Shown here one piece after another: positions 46,875 to 58,924 of a DNA stretch of 64,000 nucleotides. This DNA is from Fistularia commersonii (taxonomy: Eukaryota; Chordata; Actinopteri; Syngnathiformes; Fistulariidae): NCBI GenBank assembly GCA_037954325.1, contig JBBMNZ010000034.1:10353001-10417000 (forward strand), written 5' to 3'. Within the stretch, counting starts at the first letter, position 1. The number at the start of each line of letters is the position of its first letter. The notes under the pieces were generated by a model, which was not told the DNA's origin, did no database searches, and worked only from the letters and a program-made list of their open reading frames with translations. The position numbers and the translations under genes were made by a program.

Positions 46875-47085
46875 GTTGAGCCACTCATTCATCCATTCAC
46901 TCACACATGACAACCGTTCACCCACTCATTCACACGTCTGGACAAGGTTTGGTCTCGGGGATGTTTTTGGACAGTGGGAGGAACCTGGAGAACCCTGAGG
47001 AACCCTGAAGAACCCCACGCAGACACACATGGATCCAGAAGGGAATCCAACCAGGGACCTTCTGGCTGTGCTGCAGAAGCCGAGG
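46875..47085 (-). repeat. Family C repeat
   Basis: CACTCATTCATCCATTCACT, CCACTCATTCACACGTCTGG, TTTTTGGACAGTGGGAGG, AACCCTGAGGAACCCTG, CCACGCAGACACACATGG, CAACCAGGGACCTTCTGGC in reverse order. Confidence 0.7.
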
Positions 47086-47399
47086 TAATATTCTATATTT
47101 TGATGGCGTTCATGGCGGTGAATCCTGATGCGCGGCTAAGCTCGGGCTAGTCTGCTTATAGCATTCAAAAAGACACATTAGTTAAAGAGCGCCCCTTTTT
47201 ACATAATGCAGACCTGACCCCCTGCCCCCCCCCCCCACCCCGCTACGCTACGCTACGCTAATGCTCTGGAATCTCCTCAGCAGCTGCAAAGCTCATCCCG
47301 TTCATACATTTCATACATCTAACGCCCAGCTACAATCAACGATAGTGTTAGCATGTAAAAAAAGGTGCTGCACACTCTCCTTGATAGCATGGCCACTCT

Positions 47400-47545
47400 T
47401 TTCCCCGTTCTTGATGTTGTTGTTGTTGTTCTCTCTGCTGTAGTTATTTCTGGATGTCTTTTTCGATTTTCTAATTGTCTTTTAATTGTATTTATATTAA
47501 CATTGTAACTGAATTTCTCCTATGGGGATCTCTAGCTTATCTTAA
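47400..47545 (+). mobile_element. LINE 3' tail, CCTATGGGGATC type
   Basis: Contains TTTTCTAATTGTCTTTTAAT, GTAACTGAATTTCTCC and TATGGGGATCTCTAGC, then TTATCTTA. A TTG trinucleotide run (47416-47430) lies in its 5' part. Confidence 0.7.
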
Positions 47546-47614
47546 AGTGCATTTCAGTACCCTGAACAATAATGTCATATAAACATAAGTGTTTACATGT
47601 GAGTATCCTCACAG

Positions 47615-47725
47615 TGAGGAGGTCCTCGCTCAGATTCCTGTCTGTGTGGAGTCTCCATGATCTCCATGATCTCCATGTTCTCCATGTTCTCCATGTTCTC
47701 CCCGGGAATGAATGAACCGATGTAT
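47615..47725 (+). repeat. Family C fragment with (CTCCATG)n-like expansion
   Basis: AGGAGGTCCTCGCTCAGATT, CTGTGTGGAGTCTCCATG, then the ATGTTCTCC word expanded to five units (ATGATCTCC twice, ATGTTCTCC three times) before CCCGGGAATGAATG. Confidence 0.65.
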
Positions 47726-48894
47726 GTTTATGCAGAAACGTACTGAACTGATTCTTAAAAACAATCCACGCTGCTTTTGCGTATTCCCTTGGTCAGGTCG
47801 CACAGCGATAGAAGGCAAGCAAATGCGTCGAACCAAAATGGAGGCCGTGCCCGTCCATTTCGGAGGTCGCACTTAACTGCGACTCGCCTCCCTGACCGGC
47901 AGCGGCGCCGTCTGCGTCCTCACAACCGCCAATGGATTAGCGGCGTGACTGACTGACTGTATCATCCGTCGAGCGCCTTCCGACGGGGCAGAGCAGATGG
48001 TCCGACGCTTTGAAGCTCCAGAGTTGAGCCTTCGGGGGCTCGCCGGCAAACACGGCGACCGCCAAAGAAGGAGACCTGTTAGCGAGGAGCGCCGCCGCAG
48101 ACCCGCCAGCTCCTTCATGAGTTCTTAACTAAAAGTCGTTCGTTGAGGAAGACCTCAAACCGCCGTTGACGGAGCAACGCCTGCACTCGGCCGGGGGTTT
48201 AACCGGGAATGTTTACAAGCAGTCAGTGAACGCAACAAAACATTTCCTCCAGTTGATCGAATTCGTAAAAGCGTACCTTGCACGTGTGCTGCATCAGAAG
48301 CACTTTAGATGGAGGCTTTTGTTTTTAAGCTGCTGACAGATGGACAAGAAGCACCTGGAGTCCTGAACCTGCAGATCCATGATCGCCCGGTTTAGCTCCC
48401 CAACCAATCGGGACCTCGGAGGGAGTCACAGGTCACGGGGACGGTACTCTTCTGCAGTCGAGAAGATCAGCGCAGGTCCGGCACATTTCTAATCCCTTCT
48501 GCTAGAAGGTCCCAGCAGGGCATCATCACACGCTTTGCTTCTCCACTCCATCACACACCTCCAAGGACACGACTTGTCCTTCGGGTCAAAGCGCTTCCGA
48601 AGTAAAAGGCGCTGATTGATGAACGCCTGGCCGTAAAATCGGTTTCTGCCGTTTTGCGCGGTGGAGGTGAATGTTCTCGTATGTTCAGGCGGAGTCACCT
48701 CCGCGTGAGACGCAGATGATGGACGAGTCGCCGGGCGACGCTACGATTGGAATTCGGCGGACGAGCAAAGTCACGGCAGACAAACAGCTTCACGTCAGGT
48801 CAGGGAAACTCTCTCGGGCTTTTATACGTTTTGCTCGGGAGGAACGTTAAATACAAATCAACAAGGACGGAAGGAGAGTCGGTGGCTGAGAGCT
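47726..48894. other. No gene seen
   Basis: Unique GC-rich DNA without recognised repeats. Confidence 0.6.
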
Positions 48895-49045
48895 TCTGCT
48901 TCACAGCCAGAAGGTCCTCGCTTGGATTCTGAGAGGAGGATCTGCTGAAGGTTCCTCAGGGTTCAAACACATGCAGGATCTTCACCGGAGACCCTGATCC
49001 TTCCAAACATGTCCGATGTCTCTCTATGCAGCCGCGGGATCATGT
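48895..49045 (+). repeat. Family C repeat, internally deleted
   Basis: TTCACAGCCAGAAGGTCCTC, GCTTGGATTCTGAGAGG, GGTTCCTCAGGGTTC, AAACACATGCAGGATCTTCA, TCTCTCTATGCAGCCGC. Confidence 0.65.
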
Positions 49046-49078
49046 GACCCCCCAAACACAACCCTCTATCTTCTCATT

Positions 49079-49101
49079 TATTATTATTATTATTATTATT
49101 T
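49079..49101. repeat. (ATT)n microsatellite
   Basis: About seven units between a family C copy and a LINE tail. Confidence 0.9.
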
Positions 49102-49149
49102 TTAGTAGGAATCACTTATTCAAGGTTCTGAATCTTGTCACGCGCCAAA

Positions 49150-49260
49150 TATTTTTTTTACTGTTTATACAATTTTCTACTGTTATTCATTAGCATGTTT
49201 TTCTTGTAACTCTGGCACAACAATTTTCTTGGGGATAAATAAAGTTGTTCTTATTCTTAA
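49150..49260 (+). mobile_element. LINE 3' tail, same type as 3.3 kb
   Basis: Shares TTGTAACTCTGGCACAACAA and GGGGATAAATAAAGTTG with the tails at 3.3 and 38.3 kb, then ends TTCTTATTCTTAA. Shortest and most diverged of the three. Confidence 0.7.
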
Positions 49261-49857
49261 ACCCCAGAGCCCGTCGCTTCTGACCATCTCAGACCTGGTC
49301 TCCACGGCTCCAGGTGATCAAGGTGAGCGGGGGAATAAACCCCAAGGTGGGCTGGAAATGATGGCAGCTTTTCTTTGGGAGAAACACAAAACCCAAGAAG
49401 TGGACCGTTCCTTAAAGTTGGTCCGAAGGGCTCCACGTGGAACCCGGAGCATAATTGGATTTTTTTAAGGAAACGCGTTCAGATCTCCAGAAGCGGGTGG
49501 GAGACGAGCTTTCTGCGGAGCTTAGAAACCCCCGGCGTGTGGAAATAATGGTCAGCCTGCTGGAAAGCGGGAGCGCAGCAGATGCTGCTCCAACGAGCCG
49601 TTCCTCCCGGTGGTCCCGAGCGCCACGTGGAGATCTTATAAAAGTCCCGTGTCTCGATCTGGTCCTTCCTCCTCCCCCAGGTGCAGAAACACCAGGTTAA
49701 AGCAGGAGGTTTATCTCTGCAGGCTCCTGGAGGACCTACTTCTGCTGCCACGGAGCGGCTTTTCACCGCCCGGCGCTGACGGGTTTGAGGGACGACCAGA
49801 AGGAGAAGGAGACACGGACCAGAGGATGGAGAGCAAGGGAGGGCCGGCGATGGACAT

Positions 49858-49860
<3 letters not shown>
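49261..49860. other. No gene seen
   Basis: Unique; frames on both strands extend into the CA tract and are not credible. Confidence 0.6.

Positions 49861-49910
<50 letters not shown>
49861..49910. repeat. (CA)25 microsatellite
   Basis: 25 uninterrupted CA units, the longest CA run in the window. Confidence 0.97.
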
Positions 49911-49912
<2 letters not shown>

Positions 49913-49943
49913 CCAGGTATCCAAAGATAGTGCATGGATAACG

Positions 49944-50230
49944 CTTCTTCTTCCCTCAGGCGTCCTCACAGCCAATCATCTGCCTCCATCCAACCTTCTC
50001 TCACACCATCTCACTTCCTGTCTTCTTCCCATCCAGCCCTAAACCTCCTGTCTGGTCTCAGACCTCCTGCCTGGCGGCTCCAACCTCAGCATCCTGCTGA
50101 GATCTTCACCATCCCATCTCAGTCCAGACTTTATCTCCAGAATATCTAGCGTGGTCTCGTTCCCGGTCCTCTCCGACCTCCTCGCTACCAAAGAGGAACC
50201 TTCAGCATCTCTTTTCTGCCTCCCATCTGG
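49944..50230 (-). pseudogene. RTE-type LINE 3' fragment, decayed
   Basis: This minus-strand copy starts at a short TTC tract (49944-49952) and continues with the same end of the coding region as the 5.6 kb copy, including the CCAATCATCTGCCTCCATC variant. It then carries recognisable counterparts of the CTGGAGATAAAGTCTGGACT segment. Several small deletions and frame breaks are present. The (CA)25 tract lies 34 bp away on the tail side. Confidence 0.7.
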
Positions 50231-51060
50231 AGCGCGTCAGAAGCTCTTCCACGGCGCAACAGGTCACAAAAGACCCTGGAGCTCCACAGAACCTCGGTGA
50301 TCTTGAAACGACGCCCCCTCATAAAGATTATTTACCTTGCCGGCGCAATGGGCTCGCAGACAATGAGACCTTCCGTATGACAGAGCGGCGCAGACGGGAA
50401 GCGAGGTCGTGGACCTGCGCCTCTCCAACCATTCTGGATTCCAGGAGACAAAGAGCGCTTTTCTCATCACCTCGAATTGAAAGCGGCGCACGTGAAGATA
50501 CGTGGCCGTGCACGTTCGTGGAAAACCTGAGGGAGTATCTGCACGCCTCTCGGAGGCGCTGGTCCTCCTGCAGCCCTGAGCGCTGGACGGCCGGCGCAGA
50601 CAACCCATGAATAATTGACAAGAAGTCAATAAAACATAGCAAAGCATCATGAAGATAATTAGATTTGCCTCCGAAGCGACCCAAACCCCCTCACCAGCTT
50701 CCGTCACCAGCGGATCTTCTCATTATGGCGCCGCACATGTTTTCTTCAATTGAATCTCTTTATTTCATTATTAAGTGCTGGGTTCGTCCTCGGGGCGCCG
50801 GCCACCGAAAGCGTCTCCTCCGACTCACCGCCGAATCTGTCACGCCGGTTTTTGCTGATCCTCGGTGTCGTTCTCTTCAGACGGAAAAAAACCTCCAGGT
50901 GCTTCCGCACCGCCGTTAAAAGCTTCTCCGACCCGACGCAGATCCGTTTGACCGCCGGCTGAAAGCTAGTGTGCACGCGATTATCAGGCTCCAGACCGCC
51001 TCAGTGTTTTCCCTCTGATTATGGATTTACACTGGACGCTGTTGCACGGCACTGAAGCCA
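50231..51060. other. No gene seen
   Basis: Unique sequence, overlapping frames on both strands, no motifs. Confidence 0.6.
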
Positions 51061-51186
51061 GATTGAGTCTCAAGAGCAAGTCTGCAGATTGAGTCTTCAG
51101 CGCGAGTCTCCAGAGAGTCTCCAGAGAGTCTCCAGAGCAAGTCTGCAGAGTGAGTCTGCAGAGTGAGTCTGCAGAGTGAGTCTCAC
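51061..51186. repeat. Minisatellite of GAGTCT(C/G)CAGA units
   Basis: About nine units of 14-15 bp (GAGTCTGCAGAGT, GAGTCTCCAGA, CAAGTCTGCAGA). The last three are identical GAGTGAGTCTGCA repeats, so the array is probably length-variable. Confidence 0.85.
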
Positions 51187-51659
51187 CTGCTGTGAGGAAG
51201 CGGAAGCATCGCGTCGGCGTCTCACCTTCCGGATAAGATGAGCGCTAGCTAAGCTAAATCGTCCGAAACCAGAATCCATTTTAAAATTAACCTTTTTTTT
51301 TTTTTGGAACCCACTTTATCAATGGAATTAGGACTTGTAATCGTATGCAATTTTTTCTTTTTTTTAACCGTGCTTGTGCACAACCACGGAGGCAAAGCTT
51401 TTAAGCAAATGTCCGCCGTATGAACTGGAACGCGTTGAAAGTCAATTCAATAATAGCTGAAAGCCATTACGACACTGTCATTAACAAGGTGGCTGGAAAT
51501 GCAATTAGCCTCGCCGCCGTCGCTCACAACAACAACGGAGCGGGCGGGGGGGCCACGTCGTCCCGGGAACCCGAAAGAACGTCGAGGAAGAAAAAGGAAC
51601 GGACTTAGAATCTGATGGAGAACTTGGAGAACCGACTCGTCGGCGAACGCTTTGTTTGG
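51187..51659. other. No gene seen
   Basis: Two T runs (51293-51305 and ~51351-51365) then unique sequence. Confidence 0.6.
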
Positions 51660-51875
51660 TCTCAGCCTCGCGGCTAGAAGGTCCGAGGTCTTCTGTGCCG
51701 AGCCTCCACGTTCTCCTCCTGGTTCCTCCCGCTGTCCAAACACATGCAGGCGGCTGCTCTAGGGTCAAAGGTCGGTGGCCCTCGCATCAGCTCATCCGGG
51801 GCGAACCCCGATTCTCGCCCCATGACGTTTAGCGTGGCCTCCGGCGCCCCGCGACGTGACGAATGAACGAATGAG
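51660..51875 (+). repeat. Family C repeat
   Basis: TCGCGGCTAGAAGGTCCG, GAGCCTCCACGTTCTCC, GGTTCCTCCCGCTGTCC, AAACACATGCAGG, then the end segment GGGGCGAACCCCGATTCTCG and ACGAATGAACGAATGAGAG. Confidence 0.65.
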
Positions 51876-52068
51876 AGAGTGTGTTTTAAAAGGACTGAAA
51901 AGAAGCATAAATCCCCTCCTGCTAGACGCTGACGTGCATTAAAGAAGCCAGAAGTCTCCAAGGTAATGGACCTGCAAAATGGGATGAATGGTGACACACC
52001 AGAAGCTGCAATCCTTCTGCAGAAACCAGATGCCTAAACACCCCTTGGGGTGTTTAGTGCCGACGAAC

Positions 52069-52101
<33 letters not shown>

Positions 52102-52691
52102 CACTAGTCTACATATGACGGCTTTGGGTTGTGGCCCAGGAGAATGATCAGCATCACTGTCACACAGCAGACTTCCAGCAGGTCTCCTTGGAGATAAGAA
52201 CCATCTGTGCGTTCTCAACACACACTGTCGTCAAGGTCAGGAGCCCTCTTATTACCAGAGCCCTGCTGCCGCTTAGAGCCCATCCTGTTTATTTGATTCA
52301 CATTTTCTTTGTTTTTGTCTTGTGTACTCGTGTACACGTGTGTGTGTGTGTGTGTGTGGTGTGTGTGCGCACACAAGGGTTATGTCTGTGTACAAATACA
52401 CAGTATATACACGTCTACCATGTTAGGTCAGCAGCTTATTGTATGTATGTCAACATATATCTAGATATTTCTTTCCTTCCATGTAAAGTGACTTAATAAC
52501 TCAAGGACGGAAGGTTCTTTTATTATCCACTCGCCAAACAAGTTTCTCTCCTTCTCCAAAAGGAACTGCTATGTTGTTTTTTTATGTATCTAGATACACG
52601 TGACAGTTCAGTTGCCATCGCTGTGCCTGCTATCATCTTGCTAAGCTAATGCTAGCGCTAATGAAAGCGCTCGGGAAGAGGAGATCATCGA
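51876..52691. other. No gene seen; two GT tracts and a short direct repeat
   Basis: Contains the 52603-52650 copy of the direct repeat also present at 53516. Confidence 0.6.
52070..52099. repeat. (GT)n microsatellite
   Basis: About 15 units; a further (GT)n run lies at 52339-52358. Confidence 0.95.
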
Positions 52692-52920
52692 GCGTCATTT
52701 CTGGACTACGAGCCGCTAAACAACCACGCGGCCGATATATAGATTTTTTTGAGCTAACGAGCTTCACAACATTTAGCCTCGTCACATCGGACCGATGAAA
52801 TGAGCGTGAAATTCCGAGGGCGACAGCGAAGACGACGACTTTAACGGTTTTAGTGCTCAGGAGGAAGAGCAGGATGGAGATCAGCTGGAGGAGGACAAAG
52901 CTGGGAGAGATAATGGACGG
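52692..52920 (+). mobile_element. TA-type MITE, family E, truncated copy 2
   Basis: Left end CGTCATTTCTGGACTACGAG followed by GAGCTAACGAGCTTCAC and GTCACATCGGACCGATG, collinear with the reverse complement of the 63.3 kb copy. The right terminal repeat is absent, so the copy is truncated. Confidence 0.65.
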
Positions 52921-53090
52921 ACTTTTCCTCGTCTTATTTATTATTCATCTTTGTCATCGGCTGTGTTACAGCCACTGTTCAGAAAAAAGCATTTCCAGTA
53001 CCCATATGTGGATGTTACCTGTATAGATTACATTAAATTAAAAATGAAAAAATGATACATATACACGCATACATATATACATATGTGTAT

Positions 53091-53364
53091 TCAGGACTGT
53101 CTCAGGAAATTAGAATATTGTGATAAAGTTCTTTATCTTATGTAATGCAATTAAAAAAACCAAAATTACTTTTTCATGGTATTCTAAAATTTTGAGTTTA
53201 CTTAAGATGTAATCCATAATCAGCACTATTAAAATAATAAAAGACTTGCAATATTTCAGTTGATTTGTAATGAATCCAGAATGTATGACATTTTTGTTTT
53301 TGTCATTGCATTACAGAAGATAAAGAACTTTATCACAATATTCTAATTTTCTGAGACAGTCCTG
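53091..53364. mobile_element. Palindromic MITE, family H
   Basis: The left end CAGGACTGTCTCAGGAAATT and the reverse complement of the right end (CAGGACTGTCTCAGAAAATT) continue to pair for about 55 bp with few mismatches, through the shared word GATAAAGTTCTTTATCTT. The ~165 bp centre is AT-rich and non-coding. It is a known type of abundant teleost MITE with long terminal inverted repeats. TA adjoins the right end; the left end has TA two bases out. Confidence 0.85.
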
Positions 53365-53371
53365 TATATAC

Positions 53372-53508
<137 letters not shown>

Positions 53509-53515
53509 AATACAG

Positions 53516-53595
53516 CTCAGCCGCCATTGCTGTGACTGCTATCATCTTGCTAAGCTAATGCTTGCTAAGCTAATGCTTGCTAAGCTAATGCTGCC
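53516..53595 (+). repeat. Short direct repeat and 18-bp tandem units
   Basis: GCTATCATCTTGCTAAGCTA followed by two further TGCTTGCTAAGCTAA units. The first ~45 bp also occur at 52603-52650 (GCCATCGCTGTG, CTGCTATCATCTTGC). Confidence 0.8.
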
Positions 53596-53939
53596 TTTGA
53601 AACTGTGAACCGATGAAAGCCCCCTATAAGTGGAGATCATTTTCAAATATATTTTCCGATTCACAATCATCCGTGAATCACAAATCTAAATGTCTCCTGC
53701 TAAATCCCCGCTTAGCCGTAAACAACGTCAGCCGCGCTATCAAACTCGCCGTTCCACGGAGAATCTCACGGGTGCGGCCATTAACACATTTGCACAATTC
53801 AGCGCGATTTACATAACGGCGAGCGAACGCCGTCGGGGGAGCTCAGTGTGTACTCGGCTTTGAACAATGTATCCGCCGTCTGTAAACACGACGTAGCCTC
53901 TTCAAACGACGCCAGTTACGGCGCATAAAGAGCGTTCCT

Positions 53940-54310
53940 TGTGTGCGTTATTAGGCGGCGTCTTATTCCTGCATTAGGGGGGGCCGTGGGCCGCCATTGA
54001 TATCCCGGCGCTGCGCTCAACCGGCAGACGGGAGGGTAATGAGGAGGCAAATATGATTAAAACCATCTCCTCGGGCTGCCTTGGACCTGCCATTAAACCG
54101 GCAGACTCTCCTCGCGCCCGATCCATCACGCTGCTTAGCTCCCACTGAGAGCGAGGAGCGCGGCGACTGTTTGCTACAACTCCCTTCAACCTCCGGTCTC
54201 CGCCGTATAAAATACAACCGACGCTCCAGGAGGCTCGCTCTTTATTAAAGACCTGCCACCGGAGGCCCCCCGGCGAGGGCCCTGCTTGTACAGGCCTGGT
54301 AACAATTTAG
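53940..54310. promoter_or_regulatory. Candidate regulatory segment
   Basis: Repeat-free run with GGCAAATATGATTAAAACC, TGCCATTAAACCGGC, CTTTATTAAAGACC (a short palindrome) and CCTGGTAACAATTTAGG. No frame with protein features. Confidence 0.22.
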
Positions 54311-55681
54311 GTAACGGGTACAAATCTTCACGGGGGAGTAAGAGCCGACGCTCGACGCGAACATTTCATTAGAGCGGACCACTAGATCGGGGCGCGCAAA
54401 TAAAAGATCGCAAAAATCAAAATAAAATCAGCCGTGACGGTAAATTTGCAGAGATTACAGCTGCTGTCCTGCTCCGGCAGCTTCCTGCCGTCCCTAGAAG
54501 CTCCTCGGGTGCAGTCAAACAGCACAGGAACCAGGAACCACAAGCACCGGCTTCACCGGCTCCCGAGGCAGCGCCTTCTTACGCTTCCGGAAGATCTCGT
54601 AGCAGCTCGCCGACCGGTGGAACTCATGAGCCGCGCCCGTTACCAGATGCTTCTCGCGGCGTGCCGTCGTGTAAACCGTCCTGGTCTCCGCGCGGATGTT
54701 TTCAAAATAGAAAGAAGCGGCGGGAAACGGAGCGAGGAAGAGATCCGGCTCTAGAATAAGTGCAGAGTTAGCTGACGGCTAACGGGGTTTTTCACACGGA
54801 GAAGCAGTGCAGGGAGGAGATAAAAACACTTGGACCCTCTCACGGTCCATGAAGGCTGCAGCAGCTTCACGCATCTGCTGTGGAGCTGAAGGTGGAGGCT
54901 ACTTGCCGGAGCGGGCAAACCTCAGAACTCTGGGATGCGGCCGGTGTCTCGGGAAGCTCAAGCAACAAAGCTTCGGTCGGGCGCGGACACAAATAACCGC
55001 CAGAAACTCCTACTGCAGAATATCGACGCCACCTTTGACCTTTTGCGTAACACCGTAAAATCACCGGGACACGTCCCAAGACAAATAACAGCCTCCCTCG
55101 TACCAACCGCCCAATCATGACTTTTTCAGCATGAAGACGGGGAACCTGGAGACCCGGAGAGTCCGACCGGCGGAGGAGCCGTCGGCGATGCTTCCATTAG
55201 CATGCAGAGCGCGGGGTGAAAAGTGAAACCTTTAATAATATTACTGATTCACAGAGGCACCGACGCAAAAAGTACTGAAATAAATCGAATCGAGCGCGGA
55301 GGGATTTCGGTCGAACCCCTAATGCGGGTCAATACAGATGAAGAAGTCCACAAAGTCAGAGCTTCTGGCCATCAATAGCTCATAAGTCGGTTTGGATTAT
55401 CTCTCTGTGACGCGATGAAAATGAGCCGCGGACGCTGGAAACCAACGAGGAAAAAAATAGTTGGACGACCACGGTGGCGGCGTCTTTTAAAATGAGTTTG
55501 GTGAAAACGTGAAGGTGGGCCGCGCCGGGAGTCAAGCCGGTTTAGTCGGGACGCGCCGACAGATGAGATCTGGATAAGCAGGAGACCTTAATATTTCATG
55601 ACGCCCAAGGATGCTTTCATCTCCTCTGCACTGACTCACACAAATATAAACACTCGCGCGCCGTGCACAGCAGCATATGTG
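54311..55681. other. No gene seen
   Basis: Unique CpG-rich sequence. No credible exon. Confidence 0.6.
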
Positions 55682-55735
55682 CGCACACACACACACACAG
55701 TCATACACACAGACACACACACACACACACACATT
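55682..55735. repeat. (CA)n compound microsatellite
   Basis: Two CA runs separated by GTCATACACACAGA. Confidence 0.95.
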
Positions 55736-56869
55736 TCAGCTGCCAGTTACAATTTAATCATTGCAGCCGGGCTCTGCGCCGCTTGTCCGACGAGCCCATC
55801 TATCCATCTCTTCTTCCTCCCCTAACTCGGAAATCGCTCACCGACGGCGTCTACGTTGGGGTGGCGCCGTCTGTACCTCCTCCGTGTCCTGTTTCCATAG
55901 TGACTGCAGCCCGACGTTTCCCTCTGCAGTGATGGACTCTAAACTAACACAGTCATCATAATGACACACAGATCACCTCCGCCGACAGGAGCCATCGCTT
56001 CCTCCTCCGAAGCCTTGAACTCCCTGCCGCCGCCGCCGCCGCCGCTCCTTCGCTCCAACAGTCGACTCATTTACATGTGAGCGTCGACGGCGCCGGCAGA
56101 ACCCGTATTATCTGAAGATCTGTTGTGGAATGAGTCCAGGCCGAGGCGGAGCGCTGGGTTTTGCGGTGTTTCACCAAAGAAGATAAAGATCTGAGCTCGT
56201 GAGTCGCAAATATCACGTGTACGACAACATGCTAGATGTCTGCGGAGGTTCTCCTGCTGAGTCCTGGTGGAACCTCAGCGCGGCAGCTCGGGTTTTCGGT
56301 GTGTTCCAGCAGGGGTCGGTCCGAGAGGCAAAGAAGCCATCTTTATCAAATGGTGTCAAACCTGAGCCGGGGGGGGGGGGGCTCTTAGACGTCACCTTTA
56401 GCCCAGAACAAACTAACAGATCCATCGGGACTCTCCAAACCACCCGGGAAGATCCGCCCCCGAAGCCGGGCTTCAGGGGACCACCGCCCGAGACCCGGTC
56501 CAAGAGATGTAACTGCCGTCTTTTGTCTCAGGCGAGGTACTTGTTCAAATCAGGACTCGGGTGAGGCCTCAAGAGTCGCACCTTCTCTCCCCACAAACGA
56601 CACCAACGTCAACAAAACCATCTCGGCTTGGACCGACCGCTGCCCCCCCAGCGGTGACAAACAAAAAAGCTGAAGAAGCCTCTGGGACCAACGTCTTTAA
56701 GGGGACAAATCCAGTCGCGTCGCCGCGATAAGATCTGACAAGGAGTGCAAGGAGTTCTTGATATTTTTTTTGCCAGGGAAGCGCGATGAACGCAGACGTG
56801 GAAACGTGATCAGACAAATTGCCTTTCTTGCGTTGCGACTTCCTCCACGACGGCAGAAGAGCCCTGGCT
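55736..56869. other. No gene seen
   Basis: (CCG)n at 56027-56047 and a G12 run near 56371-56382; otherwise unique. Confidence 0.6.
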
Positions 56870-57140
56870 GACCCGGTGTGTAGGCTACACGCGGCCCCGA
56901 CCTAATGAATTTGCACGTTATTAAGGCCGGGAGGGAGCGGCGCAACTGCAACGCTGCAAGGCACTAATGGATAGACTCCACTCCACTTCCCTCCGCCTGT
57001 TCATTTTGAAGTGGTAATGGGCTTAAGGTGCATGTAATTTCCTGCCGATAGTGACAGTGGGAGAGGGCCACACCTGGGTGCGCAGGATAAGGAAAGTGGA
57101 ACTCGGTTCTCTCCCAGCGGCGCCGCTCACCCTCCGCGCT
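56870..57140. promoter_or_regulatory. Candidate regulatory segment
   Basis: CCTAATGAATTTGCACG, GGCACTAATGGATAG, CATTTTGAAGTGGTAATGGG, GCATGTAATTTCCTGCC, CACACCTGG (E box). Low repeat content and locally reduced CpG. Confidence 0.25.
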
Positions 57141-58577
57141 CGCTATCTCGCCCGGCTGATAAAAGGAGCAGGTGTGGTGCCGGAGTGGGATATTGATAAT
57201 GCCGGCAGAAGGGGTGTCCTCTAAACCGTGACCAGATGAACTGCTTCAACACCGACGCCGGGATGTGTCGAGTCGCCGGTCGCCGGCTTGATTAGGGGGA
57301 AACCGACAACGCCGGCTGAATGCGGATACGCCCGGCGCCGCCGAGGCTACATGTAGCAACGCCGGCTTCCTGAGGAGACGTGCCATAAAGCAAAGTCATG
57401 AATATTTTTAATGCCTCGCACAGGGGGAGGATGATACTGAAAAGTGAGCCTGCGGTTTATGATGGTTCCTGCTGACACACCGAGCTTACCGCCGCGAGAC
57501 GCGGGCGAGTTATGGTCTGCATAAAACGGCCTGGAAGCAAACGCAACCGGAGCCGGATGCTATAAGGCGCTGGCTCCCGTACAAAACTAGTTCGGCCGCG
57601 CCGCGAGACTTTCGGGGCTACTTGGGCGGCGGCGGCGGCGAGGATGGATGGCGGCCGCCGTGTCCTCTAAAGTCACCCATTGTAGGCCAACGCCGGACTC
57701 ACCTTCATCCGTCAGCGGCGATCGCCGGGGCGACCGCCATAACTCATCCTCTCCTACACCAGCGGATGCGGAGGGCGTGCGAGGGGGCGGCGAGAGCGAG
57801 GACGCCAAAGAGCGGAAGAGATAAAGCCAGATAGCGGACGAGCGGAGCTCTCGTGCCTCGACTTAAATACTACAAATACAGGAAATAGAAGCCGAGTCCA
57901 CTCGCCGCCGAGGGGAAGAGACACGTGCACACAGACGGACCCCGACTCCATCGGATTACCCGAGGACCGACCGTCCGTCTTAATTCCGGAGGTCCCCGTC
58001 CATTAAAGAGGCTGATAAATTGATTACGCCGCGAGGCCACCTGCTAGGCGCCGTCTGGCGCCGACCCTCCGACGACGATCGATAGCACGTAAACCTGACC
58101 TTATCAAGACACGTGGAAATAAAGCGTCCTACGTCTCAATGTGGCCGACGAAGGAGCGCGTCGGTAACGTCCGGAGAAACAAATCATCATCATCGTCATG
58201 GGACCGACGACCAAGTGTGGAGCGCAAGTGTGGCCTCCCCGCCGTGGCAGGTGTTCCCCGTGACGTTCCCCACGAGGTGCGTTCCACATACAGTCACCTT
58301 GGGCAGATGAAGAGCGCCCAGGACCTCCCGACTGCTGACCGGGTTCGTGTTTATTCCCAGCGACAGAGATGCATAAGGAGGCCGAGGCGAGGAGGGAGAT
58401 AAAGGGAACGACAGCTCCAGGCGGAGACGGACAAAGAGTGGAACGAGCTAAAGGAGGAAATGATCTCGGGGTCACCGAGAAACGGGAGGCATACAAGTCA
58501 CGGCAAGGAAAGCAGAAGAGGCCTTCTAATTCACGAGCTTTGCTGCAGTTTGCCAATATATACACTACACATATACA
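57141..58577. other. No gene seen; CpG-rich
   Basis: GCGGCGGCGG at 57627-57640; frames of up to 153 codons on both strands without motifs. Confidence 0.55.
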
Positions 58578-58585
58578 CTACACAC

Positions 58586-58622
<37 letters not shown>
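58578..58622. repeat. (CA)n-(TA)n compound microsatellite
   Basis: CA run then (TA)10, typical dinucleotide conversion. Confidence 0.9.
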
Positions 58623-58623
<1 letters not shown>

Positions 58624-58765
58624 GCTTTCCATCAAAATGAGGACGGGATAAAAGAAGAACAGGTTATATAAATGACACGTATTCAATCGGTTTCCTCTGC
58701 CTGTCCTGCAGAAAAGGATGTCACACACCATCCGTTCACCCTCTCATCCTCACATCATTTATTCA

Positions 58766-58835
58766 TATACATTACATTACATTACAGACATTTGGCAGAC
58801 GCTTTTATCCAAAGCGACTTACATTAAGTCACCGA
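58766..58835 (-). mobile_element. LINE 3' end with (TGTAA)n tail
   Basis: The minus strand reads AAGTCGCTTTGGATAAAAGC, then GTCTGCCAAATG, then tandem TGTAA units. This is a widespread 3' end of L2-like LINEs in teleosts. It lies downstream, in the right orientation, of the LINE coding remnant at 59541-59858. The two are separated by a plus-strand LINE tail and a MITE, so one interrupted element is likely. Confidence 0.7.
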
Positions 58836-58924
58836 AGATCCAAAGTACCAGTAGTTGGAAGTCAGAAGTGACCACGCTACTAACAAGAGACGGGTATTTC
58901 CCCCAGATCATCAAACTAATAATA

